A stretch of DNA of 64,000 nt from Bacillota bacterium (lineage in GTDB: Bacteria > Bacillota > Clostridia > Acetivibrionales > DTU013), in assembly GCA_023412665.1 (NCBI GenBank), contig JAEZCA010000051.1, forward strand, positions 1 to 64,000, written 5' to 3'. The notes beneath the pieces were generated by a model. That model saw nothing but the letters and a program-made list of their open reading frames with translations. It had not been told where the DNA came from and ran no database searches. A program made the translations under genes and the position numbers. The first letter of the stretch is position 1. Every line of letters starts with the position of its first letter. This document shows positions 7,422-16,794 of this stretch, in pieces.

Positions 7422-8414
7422 CTACGTATTTTCATACCGCATATAAATGCTGCGTTCCTTGAAACCAAGAGACTGCCAGAACCTATAGTCTCTCTCGTTC
7501 CAATACATCACTTCTATATCGATCCTGTCTGTTTCAAGCATGTCAAGAAGCTTATAGAATGTAGCAATGCCATAGCCCTCTCTCCTGCATTCCCTGCATA
7601 TAAAGAAATGCCTGAGATAAAGTGGCTTGCTGTTATGATTCACAAGCGCATAGCCCTTCACTTCACCGCTGTGTTCGAAAACATATGCTTTATAGTCAGA
7701 TTGAATAAATCCAAGCATTCTTTCCTTAAGCTGATCCGGAGAAAGCCGTATATCAAAGTTCTCATCCTCTAACAGCTGTTCGTTCATGCGTGCCAGCAGC
7801 TCAATGTCATCTTCCGAGCAAGTCCTTATACCTAAAGGCTTATATCTGTTTTTATACTCCATCCTTGCAAGACCTGTGATTTTGCTTATGAAGCCGGATT
7901 TAGATGCTGTATATCCATCCCTGTCAAACTCATATTCCTCTTTAAGGGACTGCTTGAGCCGGCCGTATTCTTCAGCCGCCTCCGGATGCTTTTTGAGATA
8001 ATCCCTGAAGTAAAGCTCATTCCAATCTCCGCTGTACCTAACGTGTACATGGAACGCTTGCCCTCTGAATCCATCGGGCGTATACCCCTTCATAAACATC
8101 ATATGAGGCGGCGGATTATCATCCTGCCTGGTGAAAAGGTAGCCTGCAGCTTTTATATTTGCTATAAGCTGGTCAAGGTCAGTAGTCTCTTTTATCTCGA
8201 TCAATATGTCTATTGTCGGCTTTGCAACCAGACCGGTCACAGATGTGCTTCCTATATGGCTGATCCTTTCAATATTGTTTATACCAATGTAATTGATCAA
8301 CTGTTTCTTTTCCTCAAGATACATTGTTTTCCACTCTGGGTCATGCTCCATTAAAATTATTGGGAAAAGCCTCCAGCGTTCCTCATTAGTCATGTCTGCC
8401 AGTGATTTTGCCAT
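7422..8414 (-). CDS. GrpB-type nucleotidyltransferase fused to a GNAT acetyltransferase
   Basis: Two domains are visible in 330 residues. The N-terminal half (about 15-175) is a GrpB/UPF0157 nucleotidyltransferase-fold domain with ISHIGSTSVTGLVAKPTIDILIEI, which holds the G-S and D-x-D metal-binding pattern. The C-terminal half (about 185-330) is a GNAT domain with the acetyl-CoA loop CRECRREGYGIATFYKLL and the final FWQSLGFKER. GrpB-like proteins are linked to dephospho-CoA synthesis only in some fusions; the substrate here is unknown. It is likely in one operon with the nitroreductase and cupin genes upstream. Confidence 0.85.
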   Translation of the reverse strand: MAKSLADMTNEERWRLFPIILMEHDPEWKTMYLEEKKQLINYIGINNIERISHIGSTSVTGLVAKPTIDILIEIKETTDLDQLIANIKAAGYLFTRQDDNPPPHMMFMKGYTPDGFRGQAFHVHVRYSGDWNELYFRDYLKKHPEAAEEYGRLKQSLKEEYEFDRDGYTASKSGFISKITGLARMEYKNRYKPLGIRTCSEDDIELLARMNEQLLEDENFDIRLSPDQLKERMLGFIQSDYKAYVFEHSGEVKGYALVNHNSKPLYLRHFFICRECRREGYGIATFYKLLDMLETDRIDIEVMYWNERDYRFWQSLGFKERSIYMRYENT

Positions 8415-8441
8415 ATAGTCCTCTCACTCCTTCATCAAGGT

Positions 8442-8951
8442 TCACCAATTCTCATAATGTACCTTGCTTTCATCAAACCTGTCCTGTACTGTCCTCTCTT
8501 CCCCTTTACGGCCTAATGATATCAGGCCTACAGGAATTATTGAATCCGGCAGTGAAAGCATCTTTTTCATTCCCTTTGTCAGATGAGTCACCGGATACAG
8601 GCCGCACCATACACCTCCAAGGCCAAGCCCATGAATAGCCAGCAGCATGTTTTGGATTGCAGCTGAGCAGTCCTCTATCAAAAATCCCGTTTCCGACTGT
8701 CTTTGTTTATCACCGCATACTACTATACAAATGTCCGCTCCCGGGAGCATCTTTCCATAGGGATGAAATCCTGCAATAGCCTGAAGCTTTTCCTTATCCT
8801 TTATCACAACAAAGTGCCATGGCTGACGGTTGTGCGCAGACGGTGCAAAGCATCCCGCTTTGATTATTGTCATCAGCTGCTCCTGAGTTATATGTCCTTC
8901 AGTGTATTTTCTGACACTCCTGCGGGTAAAAATCGCATCTAAAACATCCAT
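8442..8951 (-). CDS. Nitroreductase family protein
   Basis: The 169-residue FMN-dependent oxidoreductase has the family's opening FTRRSVRKYTEGHITQEQL, APSAHNRQPWHFVVI (FMN phosphate and isoalloxazine contacts) and the late GLGLGGVWCGLYP segment. It is a short, dimeric-type member; the electron acceptor is unknown. The start could be the ATG at 8951 or the TTG one codon upstream; AAGGAG is 8-11 nt away. It sits 28 bp before the GrpB-GNAT gene and directly after the cupin gene, which suggests one transcript. Confidence 0.88.
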   Translation of the reverse strand: MDVLDAIFTRRSVRKYTEGHITQEQLMTIIKAGCFAPSAHNRQPWHFVVIKDKEKLQAIAGFHPYGKMLPGADICIVVCGDKQRQSETGFLIEDCSAAIQNMLLAIHGLGLGGVWCGLYPVTHLTKGMKKMLSLPDSIIPVGLISLGRKGEERTVQDRFDESKVHYENW

Positions 8952-8957
8952 CAATAA

Positions 8958-9470
8958 TTAATCTCCTTTTCCTCTGCCTGTAATCTCCGCAGGCCAATAA
9001 TCACTGACATTTTTTTCGCCTTCAAAATAGTTCGTCTGGTCAGTTTTTTTATATATCTCACGATACGGTAATATATTGGTTTTTCCGGAATCGGGATAAT
9101 CGCATATGTCTATGCCGTTTTCTGTGCCAAGATCAAGATATATGCAGGGCTGCTCCGTATGATTGTATAATTGATGAGCTCCTCCGGGCCCCATTTCAAA
9201 GAAGGCAATATCCCCTTTCTCCAGCTCCCGGAATCCATCGGGTGTCCTGAGCATTGCCTTTCCGGACAGAATAACGAACATCTCCTCCGCATTTCGATGA
9301 GAATGAAATGGGTAAGAATATTTGCCGGGATCCAGTGACCTTACATTGAAATTCATATTTCTCGAACCGGCCAGCCCCGAAAGATCCGGGCTTGTATGCC
9401 ATGAAAACTCCGGAACAGGTGACTGCTTTAATTGAAACTGAATCTCATCCATTTTGAATACCTTAGCCAT
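8958..9470 (-). CDS. Cupin domain protein
   Basis: The 170-residue protein has a cupin beta-barrel with both motifs: HSHRNAEEMFVILSGKAMLR (motif 1) and GPGGAHQLYNHTEQPCIYLDLG (motif 2). Histidines and glutamate suitable for a metal are present. The C-terminus contains a WPAEITGRGKG tail. Substrate and reaction are unknown. The start at 9470 is preferred because AAAAAGG lies at good distance; an ATG three codons upstream overlaps that site. Confidence 0.85.
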   Translation of the reverse strand: MAKVFKMDEIQFQLKQSPVPEFSWHTSPDLSGLAGSRNMNFNVRSLDPGKYSYPFHSHRNAEEMFVILSGKAMLRTPDGFRELEKGDIAFFEMGPGGAHQLYNHTEQPCIYLDLGTENGIDICDYPDSGKTNILPYREIYKKTDQTNYFEGEKNVSDYWPAEITGRGKGD

Positions 9471-9491
9471 AGACACCATCCTTTTTAAATT

Positions 9492-10097
9492 CTATATGTC
9501 ATCAATATGAGAATAGTTGTTATAACAATGAATGCTGAAGGATTTATTATCATGGTCATATTTGAGTATGCTTATGCTGCAGTTTTTAAGCGGAGAACCA
9601 AAGATGAATCTTTTCTGCTGTTCCAGGCCTAATATGCCGGCTAATATTACTTTTATGACACCGCCGTGGGTGACAAGAGCAACTTTTTTATGATATGTTG
9701 TCACAAGTCGTTCAAGAAAACTCCGTACCCTTTCCCATACGTCTCTGCCGCATTCACCGTCTGGCGGATAGCACATATCAGACTCATGCCTGTTGAACTC
9801 CCTCATGTATTCCGGGTATAAATTCTCCAAGCTCTCCCAGCCTTCGGTCTCACATATGCCCATATGGATTTCCCGCAGTTCCGGCACTACTTCAATTTCA
9901 GTATCTATGTACCTGTTTATTACTTCTGAAGTTTGTATTGCTCTGATCATATTGCTGCAATATATTTTTTCTATACCATGCCTGCCAAGCAGGATGCCTG
10001 TCAGTTCAGCCTGTTTGAAGCCTGTTTCAGTAAGCCTCAAAGACTCATGGTTGCGTGAATTCTCTTTCTCACCATGCCTTATCAAATAAATGTCCAT
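9492..10097 (-). CDS. Histidine phosphatase family protein (phosphoglycerate mutase-like)
   Basis: The 201-residue protein starts with the phosphohistidine motif MDIYLIRHGEKENSR and has a second catalytic histidine in ALVTHGGVIKVIL. Acidic HMGICETEGWESLE supplies the usual glutamate. These are the marks of the branch-1 histidine phosphatase superfamily, whose substrates range from sugar phosphates to adenosylcobalamin precursors; nothing nearby fixes the substrate. The ATG at 10097 is chosen because GAGGGAA lies just upstream and the RHGE motif must be near the N-terminus. Confidence 0.88.
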   Translation of the reverse strand: MDIYLIRHGEKENSRNHESLRLTETGFKQAELTGILLGRHGIEKIYCSNMIRAIQTSEVINRYIDTEIEVVPELREIHMGICETEGWESLENLYPEYMREFNRHESDMCYPPDGECGRDVWERVRSFLERLVTTYHKKVALVTHGGVIKVILAGILGLEQQKRFIFGSPLKNCSISILKYDHDNKSFSIHCYNNYSHIDDI

Positions 10098-10113
10098 AGT
10101 TTCCCTCTTACGC

Positions 10114-10587
10114 CTATACATTAAGTGCCATTTCATTATCTACTTTGGTAAATCCAAACTTCTCATAAATAGGCCGTCCCATCTCAGTTGCATGCAAACT
10201 GATTTTTTTATACCCCATTGCCTTTGCTTCGCAGAGCACCTTGTCGAAAAGCACCTTTGCAACGCCCCTGCCTCTGTATTCGAGCAAGGTATACATATTC
10301 TGTATATATGCTACCCCTCCGCTCATGTTTTTGTAGGAAGGTGCAAGTGAATAAAAGCATAACCCGCTTGTACCTATTATCTTTCCAGACTCTTCGGCAA
10401 TCCAGGCAATAAAGCGGTCCTCCGGCATTGTCGCATTGAAGAATTTTCTCAATTCCTCAGCCAGTGCTTCGTCTTTGTCACTGCCTTCCACATGCTGGAC
10501 CTCTTTTATGAATTGGATCCTCATTCGTACAAGATCCTCAATATCCTTTACTTCTGCTCTTCTATATCCGATCATAGTGCAGTCCAT
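10114..10587 (-). CDS. GNAT family N-acetyltransferase
   Basis: The 157-residue protein is a single GNAT domain. It opens IGYRRAEVKDIEDLVRMR and has the acetyl-CoA-binding segment YTLLEYRGRGVAKVLFDKVL (R/Q-x-x-G-x-G/A type) and a closing YEKFGFTKVDNEMAL. Substrate unknown. GGAGGAG lies 5 nt before the ATG. It precedes the histidine phosphatase gene by 16 bp and is likely co-transcribed with it. Confidence 0.9.
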   Translation of the reverse strand: MDCTMIGYRRAEVKDIEDLVRMRIQFIKEVQHVEGSDKDEALAEELRKFFNATMPEDRFIAWIAEESGKIIGTSGLCFYSLAPSYKNMSGGVAYIQNMYTLLEYRGRGVAKVLFDKVLCEAKAMGYKKISLHATEMGRPIYEKFGFTKVDNEMALNV

Positions 10588-10732
10588 AATATCTCCTCCC
10601 TGGTATCAGATGCTTGCTCACAAGCATACTGCCCATGCTTCCATATCCTATGAAGCCTGCCTTCATGAAACATTACCCCGCTTTCCCCGGACACAGTTTC
10701 CATCTATAACAAATGCAACTGCTAAGGTATAT

Positions 10733-11551
10733 TCACTTCGTTACCAGCTTATTATCATTATATATAACACCGCAGGTTTCAAATCTACAAAGCAGTCCTT
10801 CCCCTGCAAATGTCTTGTGATGCTTTCCTTTAAGCGATCCATCCAAAATCCCTTCCACACCGTGGATCAGCTCGGAAATCACTGTTTTTGGTATAGGAGT
10901 TCTGCAATGAGCTGGCAGAAGCATATCAAACCTGCCGGAGAGTGAATCCAGCTTTTTCAGGCTGGACAGATATACTTCCAAAGGCTCAGACTCCTCCAGA
11001 TACATCCATACATCGCCCTCAATGATGGAATCTCCGGTAAACAGCATTCTGTCCTTGCTGTCAAGTAGCGCAATACAGCCCGGAGAATGGCCCGGTATAG
11101 GAATCACCTCTATTGTCCTGCTGCCAAGATCAAATATTTGATTATCATGTATATGTACTATCCCGCCTGGTTTGGCACGGGTCCACTCTTCCTTCGAAAA
11201 TCCTTCAGGATACGGGCCTCTAGTAACATACTTAATTGCCCATCCCCTGCTTTCTTCATCGAAACAGCCTTTGAGAATATGATCATCTTCCTTTGCAATA
11301 TATACACTATTGAACTGGTAATTGCCTCCGACGTGGTCAGGGTGCCCATGGGTATTGACAACAGTAACAGGTGTATCCGTAAACTCTCTGACGACTCCCG
11401 GCAGATCCCCAATGCCCCAGCCGGTATCTATCAAAAGAGACCTTTCACTGCCCTTAACGAGATAAATACTGCTTTGACCCCTGTCATCCAGCATTATGAT
11501 ATCTTCCGTTATTTTTTCTATCCTGAACCATTCCCTGCCTGTCATAATCAC
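10733..11551 (-). CDS. MBL-fold metallo-hydrolase
   Basis: The 272-residue protein has the metallo-beta-lactamase fold signature VNTHGHPDHVGGNYQF, a preceding LLIDTGWGIGDL, a later IPGHSPGCIALLD with the bridging histidine, LFTGDSIIEGDVW and LLPAHCRTP. A dinuclear zinc site is therefore complete. The substrate is not evident; glyoxalase II-like and lactonase-like members share this pattern. The start is a GTG 5 nt after AAAGGAG, with an ATG two codons further on as the alternative. Confidence 0.9.
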   Translation of the reverse strand: MIMTGREWFRIEKITEDIIMLDDRGQSSIYLVKGSERSLLIDTGWGIGDLPGVVREFTDTPVTVVNTHGHPDHVGGNYQFNSVYIAKEDDHILKGCFDEESRGWAIKYVTRGPYPEGFSKEEWTRAKPGGIVHIHDNQIFDLGSRTIEVIPIPGHSPGCIALLDSKDRMLFTGDSIIEGDVWMYLEESEPLEVYLSSLKKLDSLSGRFDMLLPAHCRTPIPKTVISELIHGVEGILDGSLKGKHHKTFAGEGLLCRFETCGVIYNDNKLVTK

Positions 11552-11591
11552 GTCAGCTCCTTTATGTCGTTTTCAGATAAAAGCCCATTTA

Positions 11592-12107
11592 TCAAAATCC
11601 CTTATAAAACCAGCGCGTCGGAAGTAAAAATGTCCATGGAATAGTTATTACAGCAACCGTCAGGGCGGTTTTGAAGCGAAGCTTTTTATCTTCGATATGC
11701 CGCGCAAATGAAAAATAATAGTTGAATATAAAAATAAATAAACCCGAAATAAGCATCGCAAAAACTATTATAGCTAATGCAGCAGGGTGATCAAAGGGAT
11801 CAAAATTGACCGCAGATGTAATCTCATAGGGTAAACCCAGTGAATCTCCGGTTATTACTACTCCAAACAGAATACCTGCTCCGATAATGTCAGCAATAAA
11901 GCCAAAGAGCCATACCTTTATTATACTTCTTTTATAAAATGATTTTAAAGACATTTGATAGTTTGACATTTTAAACATATAGAACACAGCAGCAATCACT
12001 AAGGAATCTATAAGAAAATTGCCAAACAGCGTTATGAATATCACAGGAGGAAAGAATAGTAATAACCAGATTGGAAATATTACATTGTAAAGTTTAATAT
12101 CCTTCAT
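11592..12107 (-). CDS. Multi-pass membrane protein of unknown function
   Basis: The 171-residue protein has about five hydrophobic segments (residues roughly 10-40, 60-85, 108-133 and 147-163) separated by short basic loops such as YQMSLKSFYKRS and RHIEDKKLRFK. I recognise no domain or motif. AAGGAGTTG lies upstream of the ATG. It is 40 bp upstream of the MBL gene in transcription order toward lower coordinates, so the two may share a transcript. Confidence 0.7.
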   Translation of the reverse strand: MKDIKLYNVIFPIWLLLFFPPVIFITLFGNFLIDSLVIAAVFYMFKMSNYQMSLKSFYKRSIIKVWLFGFIADIIGAGILFGVVITGDSLGLPYEITSAVNFDPFDHPAALAIIVFAMLISGLFIFIFNYYFSFARHIEDKKLRFKTALTVAVITIPWTFLLPTRWFYKGF

Positions 12108-12221
12108 TTGTACAACTCCTTCATATTGATATGCGAATCTTGTTAAGACTTATATTAGCATACTTTGCCGTAACTTTCCATCTAAATAACCCTTAGCAGC
12201 ATATGTATATATAAGAAAGAG

Positions 12222-12250
12222 TAAAGCCGGTACAAATGTACCGGCTTTTG
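12222..12250. terminator. Terminator after secF
   Basis: AAAGCCGGTAC (12223-12233) and GTACCGGCTTT (12238-12248) form an 11-bp perfect stem with a 4-nt loop, 27 bp past the secF stop. It can act on both strands and separates the secDF block from the membrane-protein gene. Confidence 0.85.
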
Positions 12251-12276
12251 GAAGCTTTGTATAAATAACAGCAGAC

Positions 12277-13233
12277 TTAAGCCTTTGCAGGCTTGCGGGC
12301 AGCTGCCTTCTTATTGATTTTTCTTTCCTGCCAGATCATATAAAGCGGGCTGGCTATGAATATTGTTGAGTAAACACCGCTGATTATACCGACCACCAGG
12401 GGCATTGTAAACTCCTTGATCGACTCTATATTGTATATCACAGAGAACACATACAGCGTCAATATTGCTATCAAAGTAGTGATAGAAGTATTAATAGACC
12501 TTGAGACCGTTTGCATGACACTTTTGTTAACCAGCTCTCTAATCGGCATTTTGCGAAGTATTTTCATGTTCTCCCTGACCCTGTCATAGATTATGACAGT
12601 ATCATTTATCGAGTAACCGATGATAGTAAGCATAGCTGCCACAAATGAATCATTAATCGGTATCTTGAACAAAACATATACGGTAAACATCACAAAAATG
12701 TCATGCAGCAGTGCAACCACTGCAAAAACACCTGCCGACAGACCATGCATTGTCCTGAATCTCAGCCATACATAAAGAATGATCAGTATTGATGAAATCA
12801 GGATAGCATATATGGAATTTGTCCTTATCTCATCTCCAATGAATGGCTCAACACTGTTGACAGTGACATTGGCATCTTCCGCTATATTGAATTCAGTCCT
12901 CAAAGCTGTCAATACATCTTGTCTCTCCACATCCTTCAATGTCTCATCGCTTGCGATATTCAATACCATCAGATTGATATTATCAGCTTCATTTTCTGGA
13001 TTGTATGTTGAGGATTTCATAACAGTTGCTTTTTTGCCGATGGTCTCCATAACGATATCTTCTGCCCTATCAATGCTGAACGTGTCATCAGGCATTTCGA
13101 TCTGCATGATGGTACCGCCCTGGAACTGGATATCCATTTGGATGCCATATACAAAGAGACCTACAATACCGACGATGAAGATGAGTATGGACAACGCAAA
13201 GAAATATTTACTTTTTCCCATCAAATCTACCAT
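12277..13233 (-). CDS. secF: Protein translocase subunit SecF
   Basis: SecF works with SecD to use the proton-motive force in late steps of Sec export. The 318-residue protein has an N-terminal helix (about 9-29), the FQGGTIMQIEM segment of the first periplasmic-type domain, and five further helices with IGYSINDTVIIYDRVRENM, the family hallmark in the fourth helix. The start overlaps the secD stop by one base (TAATG), so translation is coupled. The C-terminal tail is basic and alanine-rich (KINKKAAARKPAKA). Confidence 0.97.
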   Translation of the reverse strand: MVDLMGKSKYFFALSILIFIVGIVGLFVYGIQMDIQFQGGTIMQIEMPDDTFSIDRAEDIVMETIGKKATVMKSSTYNPENEADNINLMVLNIASDETLKDVERQDVLTALRTEFNIAEDANVTVNSVEPFIGDEIRTNSIYAILISSILIILYVWLRFRTMHGLSAGVFAVVALLHDIFVMFTVYVLFKIPINDSFVAAMLTIIGYSINDTVIIYDRVRENMKILRKMPIRELVNKSVMQTVSRSINTSITTLIAILTLYVFSVIYNIESIKEFTMPLVVGIISGVYSTIFIASPLYMIWQERKINKKAAARKPAKA

Positions 13234-14555
13234 TACTGCACCTCCTTAACGCCATACAGCCATAGTTTCCTGAATGCGCTGATATCTGTTATTGCTACAA
13301 GCATTGTCCTGGTAAGCGTCAATGCTGTGAAGAAGCTTATGAGTACACCGAAGAAAAGCGTATATGCAAATGAAATCATTGCGCCTGTTCCAAAAATATA
13401 AAGTATCGCAGCAACAATTATTGTCGTCACATTTCCGTCGATGATGGCCGACAATGCTCTTTTAAAACCAAGTTCCACAGCAGCCTTCATAGTCTTACCG
13501 GAACGCAGCTCTTCCTTGATCCTCTCAAATATGATAACATTCGCATCAACACCCATACCGACTGAGAGGACTATACCTGCCAGGCCCGGCAGTGTCAATG
13601 TGATACCCAGCCATGAGATAACATTCAATGTCAGGATCGCAAGAGCAAACAGCGCTATCGATGCTATGAGACCAGGCAATCTGTAATAGATCATCATAAA
13701 GATACATATCAGCAAAAACGCAACTATAAATGCTCTGACCGTAATATCCAATGCGCCTTTTCCAAGAAGAGGGCTGATGGCATTGACCTGCTTTGCCTCA
13801 AGCTTGAAGGGCAGCGCACCTGATCTGATCGTGTCGGCAAGTTCTTTTGCCTCTGCGATCTTTGCATCTCTGTCTTCATTTGAACCCAGTGTAATGACTG
13901 CATCTCCATTGGGTATATGGGACTGGACTACCGGATCCGAGATGAATTGATCATCCATGAATATGGCGATAGGTTGTCCGATCAACCTTTTTGTAGCTTC
14001 AGAAAAGGCTTTGACGCCATTTTCATTCAAATCAAGATCAACCATGATATTACCTTGCTGGTCATATACAGGCACAGCATTTACTACATCGGTACCCTGC
14101 AGTACGATCCTGCCGGTAGGCAGCGGATCGCCGGTTTCCGGATCCACCTTGTCCGCATCGACTTCCTGGAATGTCAGCAGTGCTGTCTCTCCTATCATAG
14201 CCAGTGTCTTGTCAGGGTTAAAATCTGTCTCTCCTGCGGCCCACGGTATCTGTAATATTATCCTGCCGGAATTAACATCGGTACTAAGATTTCTGTCAAG
14301 TATACCTGCCTTGTCAAGCCTTTTACCAATGATAATCTTTGCTGTATCAAGATCGTCCTGGGTCGGCTTCTTTCCGTCCTCAGTGACGGCATAAAGCATT
14401 GCGTCTATTCCTCCGTTGATATCGATGCCTGGGGTTATATCATTGACACCAGGTATCTTAATCAGGCCGAAAAGACTGCCAGCGAAACAAATGTATGTCA
14501 TCACGGCAATCAAGGCGAAAACGAGGAAAAGTTTCAGCCCGTTTCTTCCTTTCAT
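13233..14555 (-). CDS. secD: Protein translocase subunit SecD
   Basis: The 440-residue SecD has a single N-terminal helix, the DINGGIDAMLYA motif (the DLRGG-type signature), a large extracytoplasmic P1 region, and a membrane domain with GLAGIVLSVGMGVDANVIIFERIKEELR. It is shorter than proteobacterial SecD, as usual for Clostridia. The ATG at 14555 is chosen because AAAGGGGGA lies 9 nt upstream; the frame is open 11 codons further. It is first in the secD-secF pair. Confidence 0.97.
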   Translation of the reverse strand: MKGRNGLKLFLVFALIAVMTYICFAGSLFGLIKIPGVNDITPGIDINGGIDAMLYAVTEDGKKPTQDDLDTAKIIIGKRLDKAGILDRNLSTDVNSGRIILQIPWAAGETDFNPDKTLAMIGETALLTFQEVDADKVDPETGDPLPTGRIVLQGTDVVNAVPVYDQQGNIMVDLDLNENGVKAFSEATKRLIGQPIAIFMDDQFISDPVVQSHIPNGDAVITLGSNEDRDAKIAEAKELADTIRSGALPFKLEAKQVNAISPLLGKGALDITVRAFIVAFLLICIFMMIYYRLPGLIASIALFALAILTLNVISWLGITLTLPGLAGIVLSVGMGVDANVIIFERIKEELRSGKTMKAAVELGFKRALSAIIDGNVTTIIVAAILYIFGTGAMISFAYTLFFGVLISFFTALTLTRTMLVAITDISAFRKLWLYGVKEVQ

Positions 14556-14660
14556 CTGTAAAAATCCCCCTTTTTTTCGTAACCGCATGAAGTTATTATA
14601 TTACTATCATTCTGACGAGTCAATACTAAATCCGCCTTGTAAAGTGGTAGTTTCAAGCAA

Positions 14661-15320
14661 TCAAATGAGCCTGGAATCGTTGATCAGCAGCTGGAACTGA
14701 AGTCCTAAAAAAGATGCGGCACGCCTGTTCATGGTCATTCTTACAAGGAATATTTCAAAGTAATCCATAACCGGACAAATGGATGTATCAATTTTTAGAA
14801 CGAGCTCAGCTGTCTTCATTTCCTTGTCAATGGCAATCGTCGATTTTTCAACAGCATAATTCACTCTGTCATGTATATCGAATGTGGCAATGTCGTTATT
14901 CCTGACCCTGCTCCTGTGCACATCCGACTTGTCCGCCAGTATCAATGCGGCCGATATGTTGCTGACAGATGTACCCGTATGCTCATCATGGTTTCCTATT
15001 GCCATCATTATTTCAGCTGCTTCCCGGAAGTCCATGCCCATCCTTATCAGCATATTATATGCCATCATAGCCCCCGTGTGGGCATGGTCGTTTCTGTTTA
15101 CCGCATTACCAATGTCATGCAGGTAGCCGGCGATCCTGGCCATTTCGACCTCCCTCTCGGGATATCCGAGTTGTTCGAGTATCTTTCCGGCGGTCTCCGA
15201 CACAAGAGTAACGTGCCTGAAGGAGTGTTCCGTATAGCCCAGCACCCGCATCTGTGTCTCAGCGATTGAAAGGAAGGTTTTTACTTCCTCACTATTTTTA
15301 ATATCTCCTATCTTGACCAT
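14661..15320 (-). CDS. HD-domain phosphohydrolase next to the SCIFF genes
   Basis: The 219-residue protein is an HD-domain metal-dependent phosphohydrolase. The histidine/aspartate ligands are visible in HSFRHVTLVSETAG, AGYLHDIGNAVNRNDHAHTGAMM and IGNHDEHTG (residues about 35-115). The C-terminal half (about 140-219) is a separate region without a clear family. Substrate unknown; nucleotides or signalling nucleotides are the usual targets. The start at 15320 follows GAGAGGTG by 6 nt. It sits 18 bp after the scfB stop, so it is part of the SCIFF-Sec transcription unit in this genome. Confidence 0.85.
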   Translation of the reverse strand: MVKIGDIKNSEEVKTFLSIAETQMRVLGYTEHSFRHVTLVSETAGKILEQLGYPEREVEMARIAGYLHDIGNAVNRNDHAHTGAMMAYNMLIRMGMDFREAAEIMMAIGNHDEHTGTSVSNISAALILADKSDVHRSRVRNNDIATFDIHDRVNYAVEKSTIAIDKEMKTAELVLKIDTSICPVMDYFEIFLVRMTMNRRAASFLGLQFQLLINDSRLI

Positions 15321-15338
15321 CCAATACACCTCTCAACA

Positions 15339-16703
15339 TTATTCACCTGCTTCGACCGCCTTGGCCCACAAAGCGCATTCAACCCTTTTCCTTTCAAGCT
15401 CGCAGCCGATTTCATACGGCTTGTCCAGACAGTTGTTGAATTGCCATGCATTTGCCGCACAGCCTCCGCTGCAGAAAAACCTTGCCCAGCACTTTTTGCA
15501 GTCAGGCTTTGTGTATATGTTCTGCTTTTCGAACATTTCGCGGATCGCCATATTCACATCAGTTCCATTATTAACATTGCCCATTTTGAATTCTTCCATA
15601 CCGACAAACTGATGGCAGGGGTAAAGATCGCCTTCGGGCGTCACAGCAAGGTATTCATGACCCGAGCCGCAGCCTCTCATTTTTTTGATCAGACATGGAC
15701 CCTGCTCGAGATCCAGCATGAAATGAAAGAAGTTGAAGCCGTTTGACTCCTTGTACCTTTTTACATATTCAAATACAAGCTCCTCGTATTCCTTGAACAG
15801 AACAGGCAGGTCCTCCTGTCTGAGATCAAAGCCGGTGTCCTTGGCCGCTACGACAGGCTCTACAGAAACCTGCTTAAAGCCCAGATCCGCAAGATGCAGC
15901 ACATCCTTTGAAAAATCAAGGTTCTCCCTAGTGAAGGTCCCCCTGACATAATATCTGTCCTGCCCTCTGGAATCCGCCATATCCATTATCTTCGGAAGGA
16001 TGTCCTCATATGTTCCCCTTCCGTCGGCGCGAAAACGCATCCCGTCATTGACCTCGGGCCTTCCGTCAATACTCAGTACAACATTTCCCATATATTCATT
16101 AATGAATTTTTTGTGGTCTTCATTAAGCAGCACAGCATTGGTGGTTATTGTGAATCTGAAGTTCTTGCCTGTTTCCTTCTGCCTCTCAAGAGCGTAAAGC
16201 ACTATATCCTTTACTGCCTCGAAATTCAGCAGCGGCTCCCCTCCAAAGAAGTCCACCTCCAGATTGCGTCTGGCCCCCGACCTTTCAATAAGAAAATCTA
16301 TTGCTTTCTTTCCGGTCTCTGCCGGCATTAGCGTCCTCCTGGTCCCGAAATCCCCGGTTGACGCAAAGCAATATCTGCACCTGAGATTGCAGTCATGAGC
16401 AATATGAAGACATAATGCTTTAACTACTGACCTTGAGTTATTAAAGGCATCATAACCTGCCAGGTATTCCTCCACAAAATCTTCAGAAAACAGCTGGCCT
16501 TCAGCCTTCAATTGCTTCAGCTCCGCTAGAGCTTCGCTCACTGCACTGGTGCTGTATTTTTCGGACAATCCACTGATAATCTCATCGTCCGGCTTGTCCA
16601 TATAATCGAGTATGTCGTAGGCTATATCGTCAACAATGTGCACCGCACCGCTGTTTACATCCAATACTATATTGCTTGCGTGCATTCTAAACTTATGAAT
16701 CAT
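15339..16703 (-). CDS. scfB: SCIFF peptide radical SAM maturase
   Basis: The 454-residue enzyme is a radical SAM/SPASM protein that installs thioether crosslinks in the SCIFF peptide. It has an N-terminal peptide-recognition (RRE-like) region (about 1-90), the radical SAM motif CLHIAHDCNLRCRYCFAS (C-x3-C-x2-C, near residue 105), and a SPASM region with auxiliary-cluster cysteines at about 340-450 (CGSGHEYLAVTPEGDLYPCHQ, then CKKCWARFFCSGGCAANA). The ATG at 16703 is chosen since GAGGAG is 9 nt upstream and homologues start MIHKF. Its substrate gene lies 91 bp upstream. Confidence 0.95.
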   Translation of the reverse strand: MIHKFRMHASNIVLDVNSGAVHIVDDIAYDILDYMDKPDDEIISGLSEKYSTSAVSEALAELKQLKAEGQLFSEDFVEEYLAGYDAFNNSRSVVKALCLHIAHDCNLRCRYCFASTGDFGTRRTLMPAETGKKAIDFLIERSGARRNLEVDFFGGEPLLNFEAVKDIVLYALERQKETGKNFRFTITTNAVLLNEDHKKFINEYMGNVVLSIDGRPEVNDGMRFRADGRGTYEDILPKIMDMADSRGQDRYYVRGTFTRENLDFSKDVLHLADLGFKQVSVEPVVAAKDTGFDLRQEDLPVLFKEYEELVFEYVKRYKESNGFNFFHFMLDLEQGPCLIKKMRGCGSGHEYLAVTPEGDLYPCHQFVGMEEFKMGNVNNGTDVNMAIREMFEKQNIYTKPDCKKCWARFFCSGGCAANAWQFNNCLDKPYEIGCELERKRVECALWAKAVEAGE

Positions 16704-16746
16704 TTGCTCATGCTCCTCATTAAATAATGAACCTCCGCACACATAA

Positions 16747-16775
16747 ACAGCGAGAGGCGCAAAGCCTCCCGCTGT
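16747..16775 (-). other. Stem-loop between the SCIFF peptide and its maturase
   Basis: ACAGCG-GAGGC (16747-16758) pairs with GCCTC-CGCTGT (16764-16775) with one mismatched pair and a 5-nt loop. On the minus strand it is followed by TTATGTG rather than a clean T run. It lies between the peptide stop and the maturase start, where a partial terminator or RNA-processing stop would give more peptide than enzyme. That role is inferred. Confidence 0.6.
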
Positions 16776-16794
16776 CATGGTTTCAGCTCACGTT

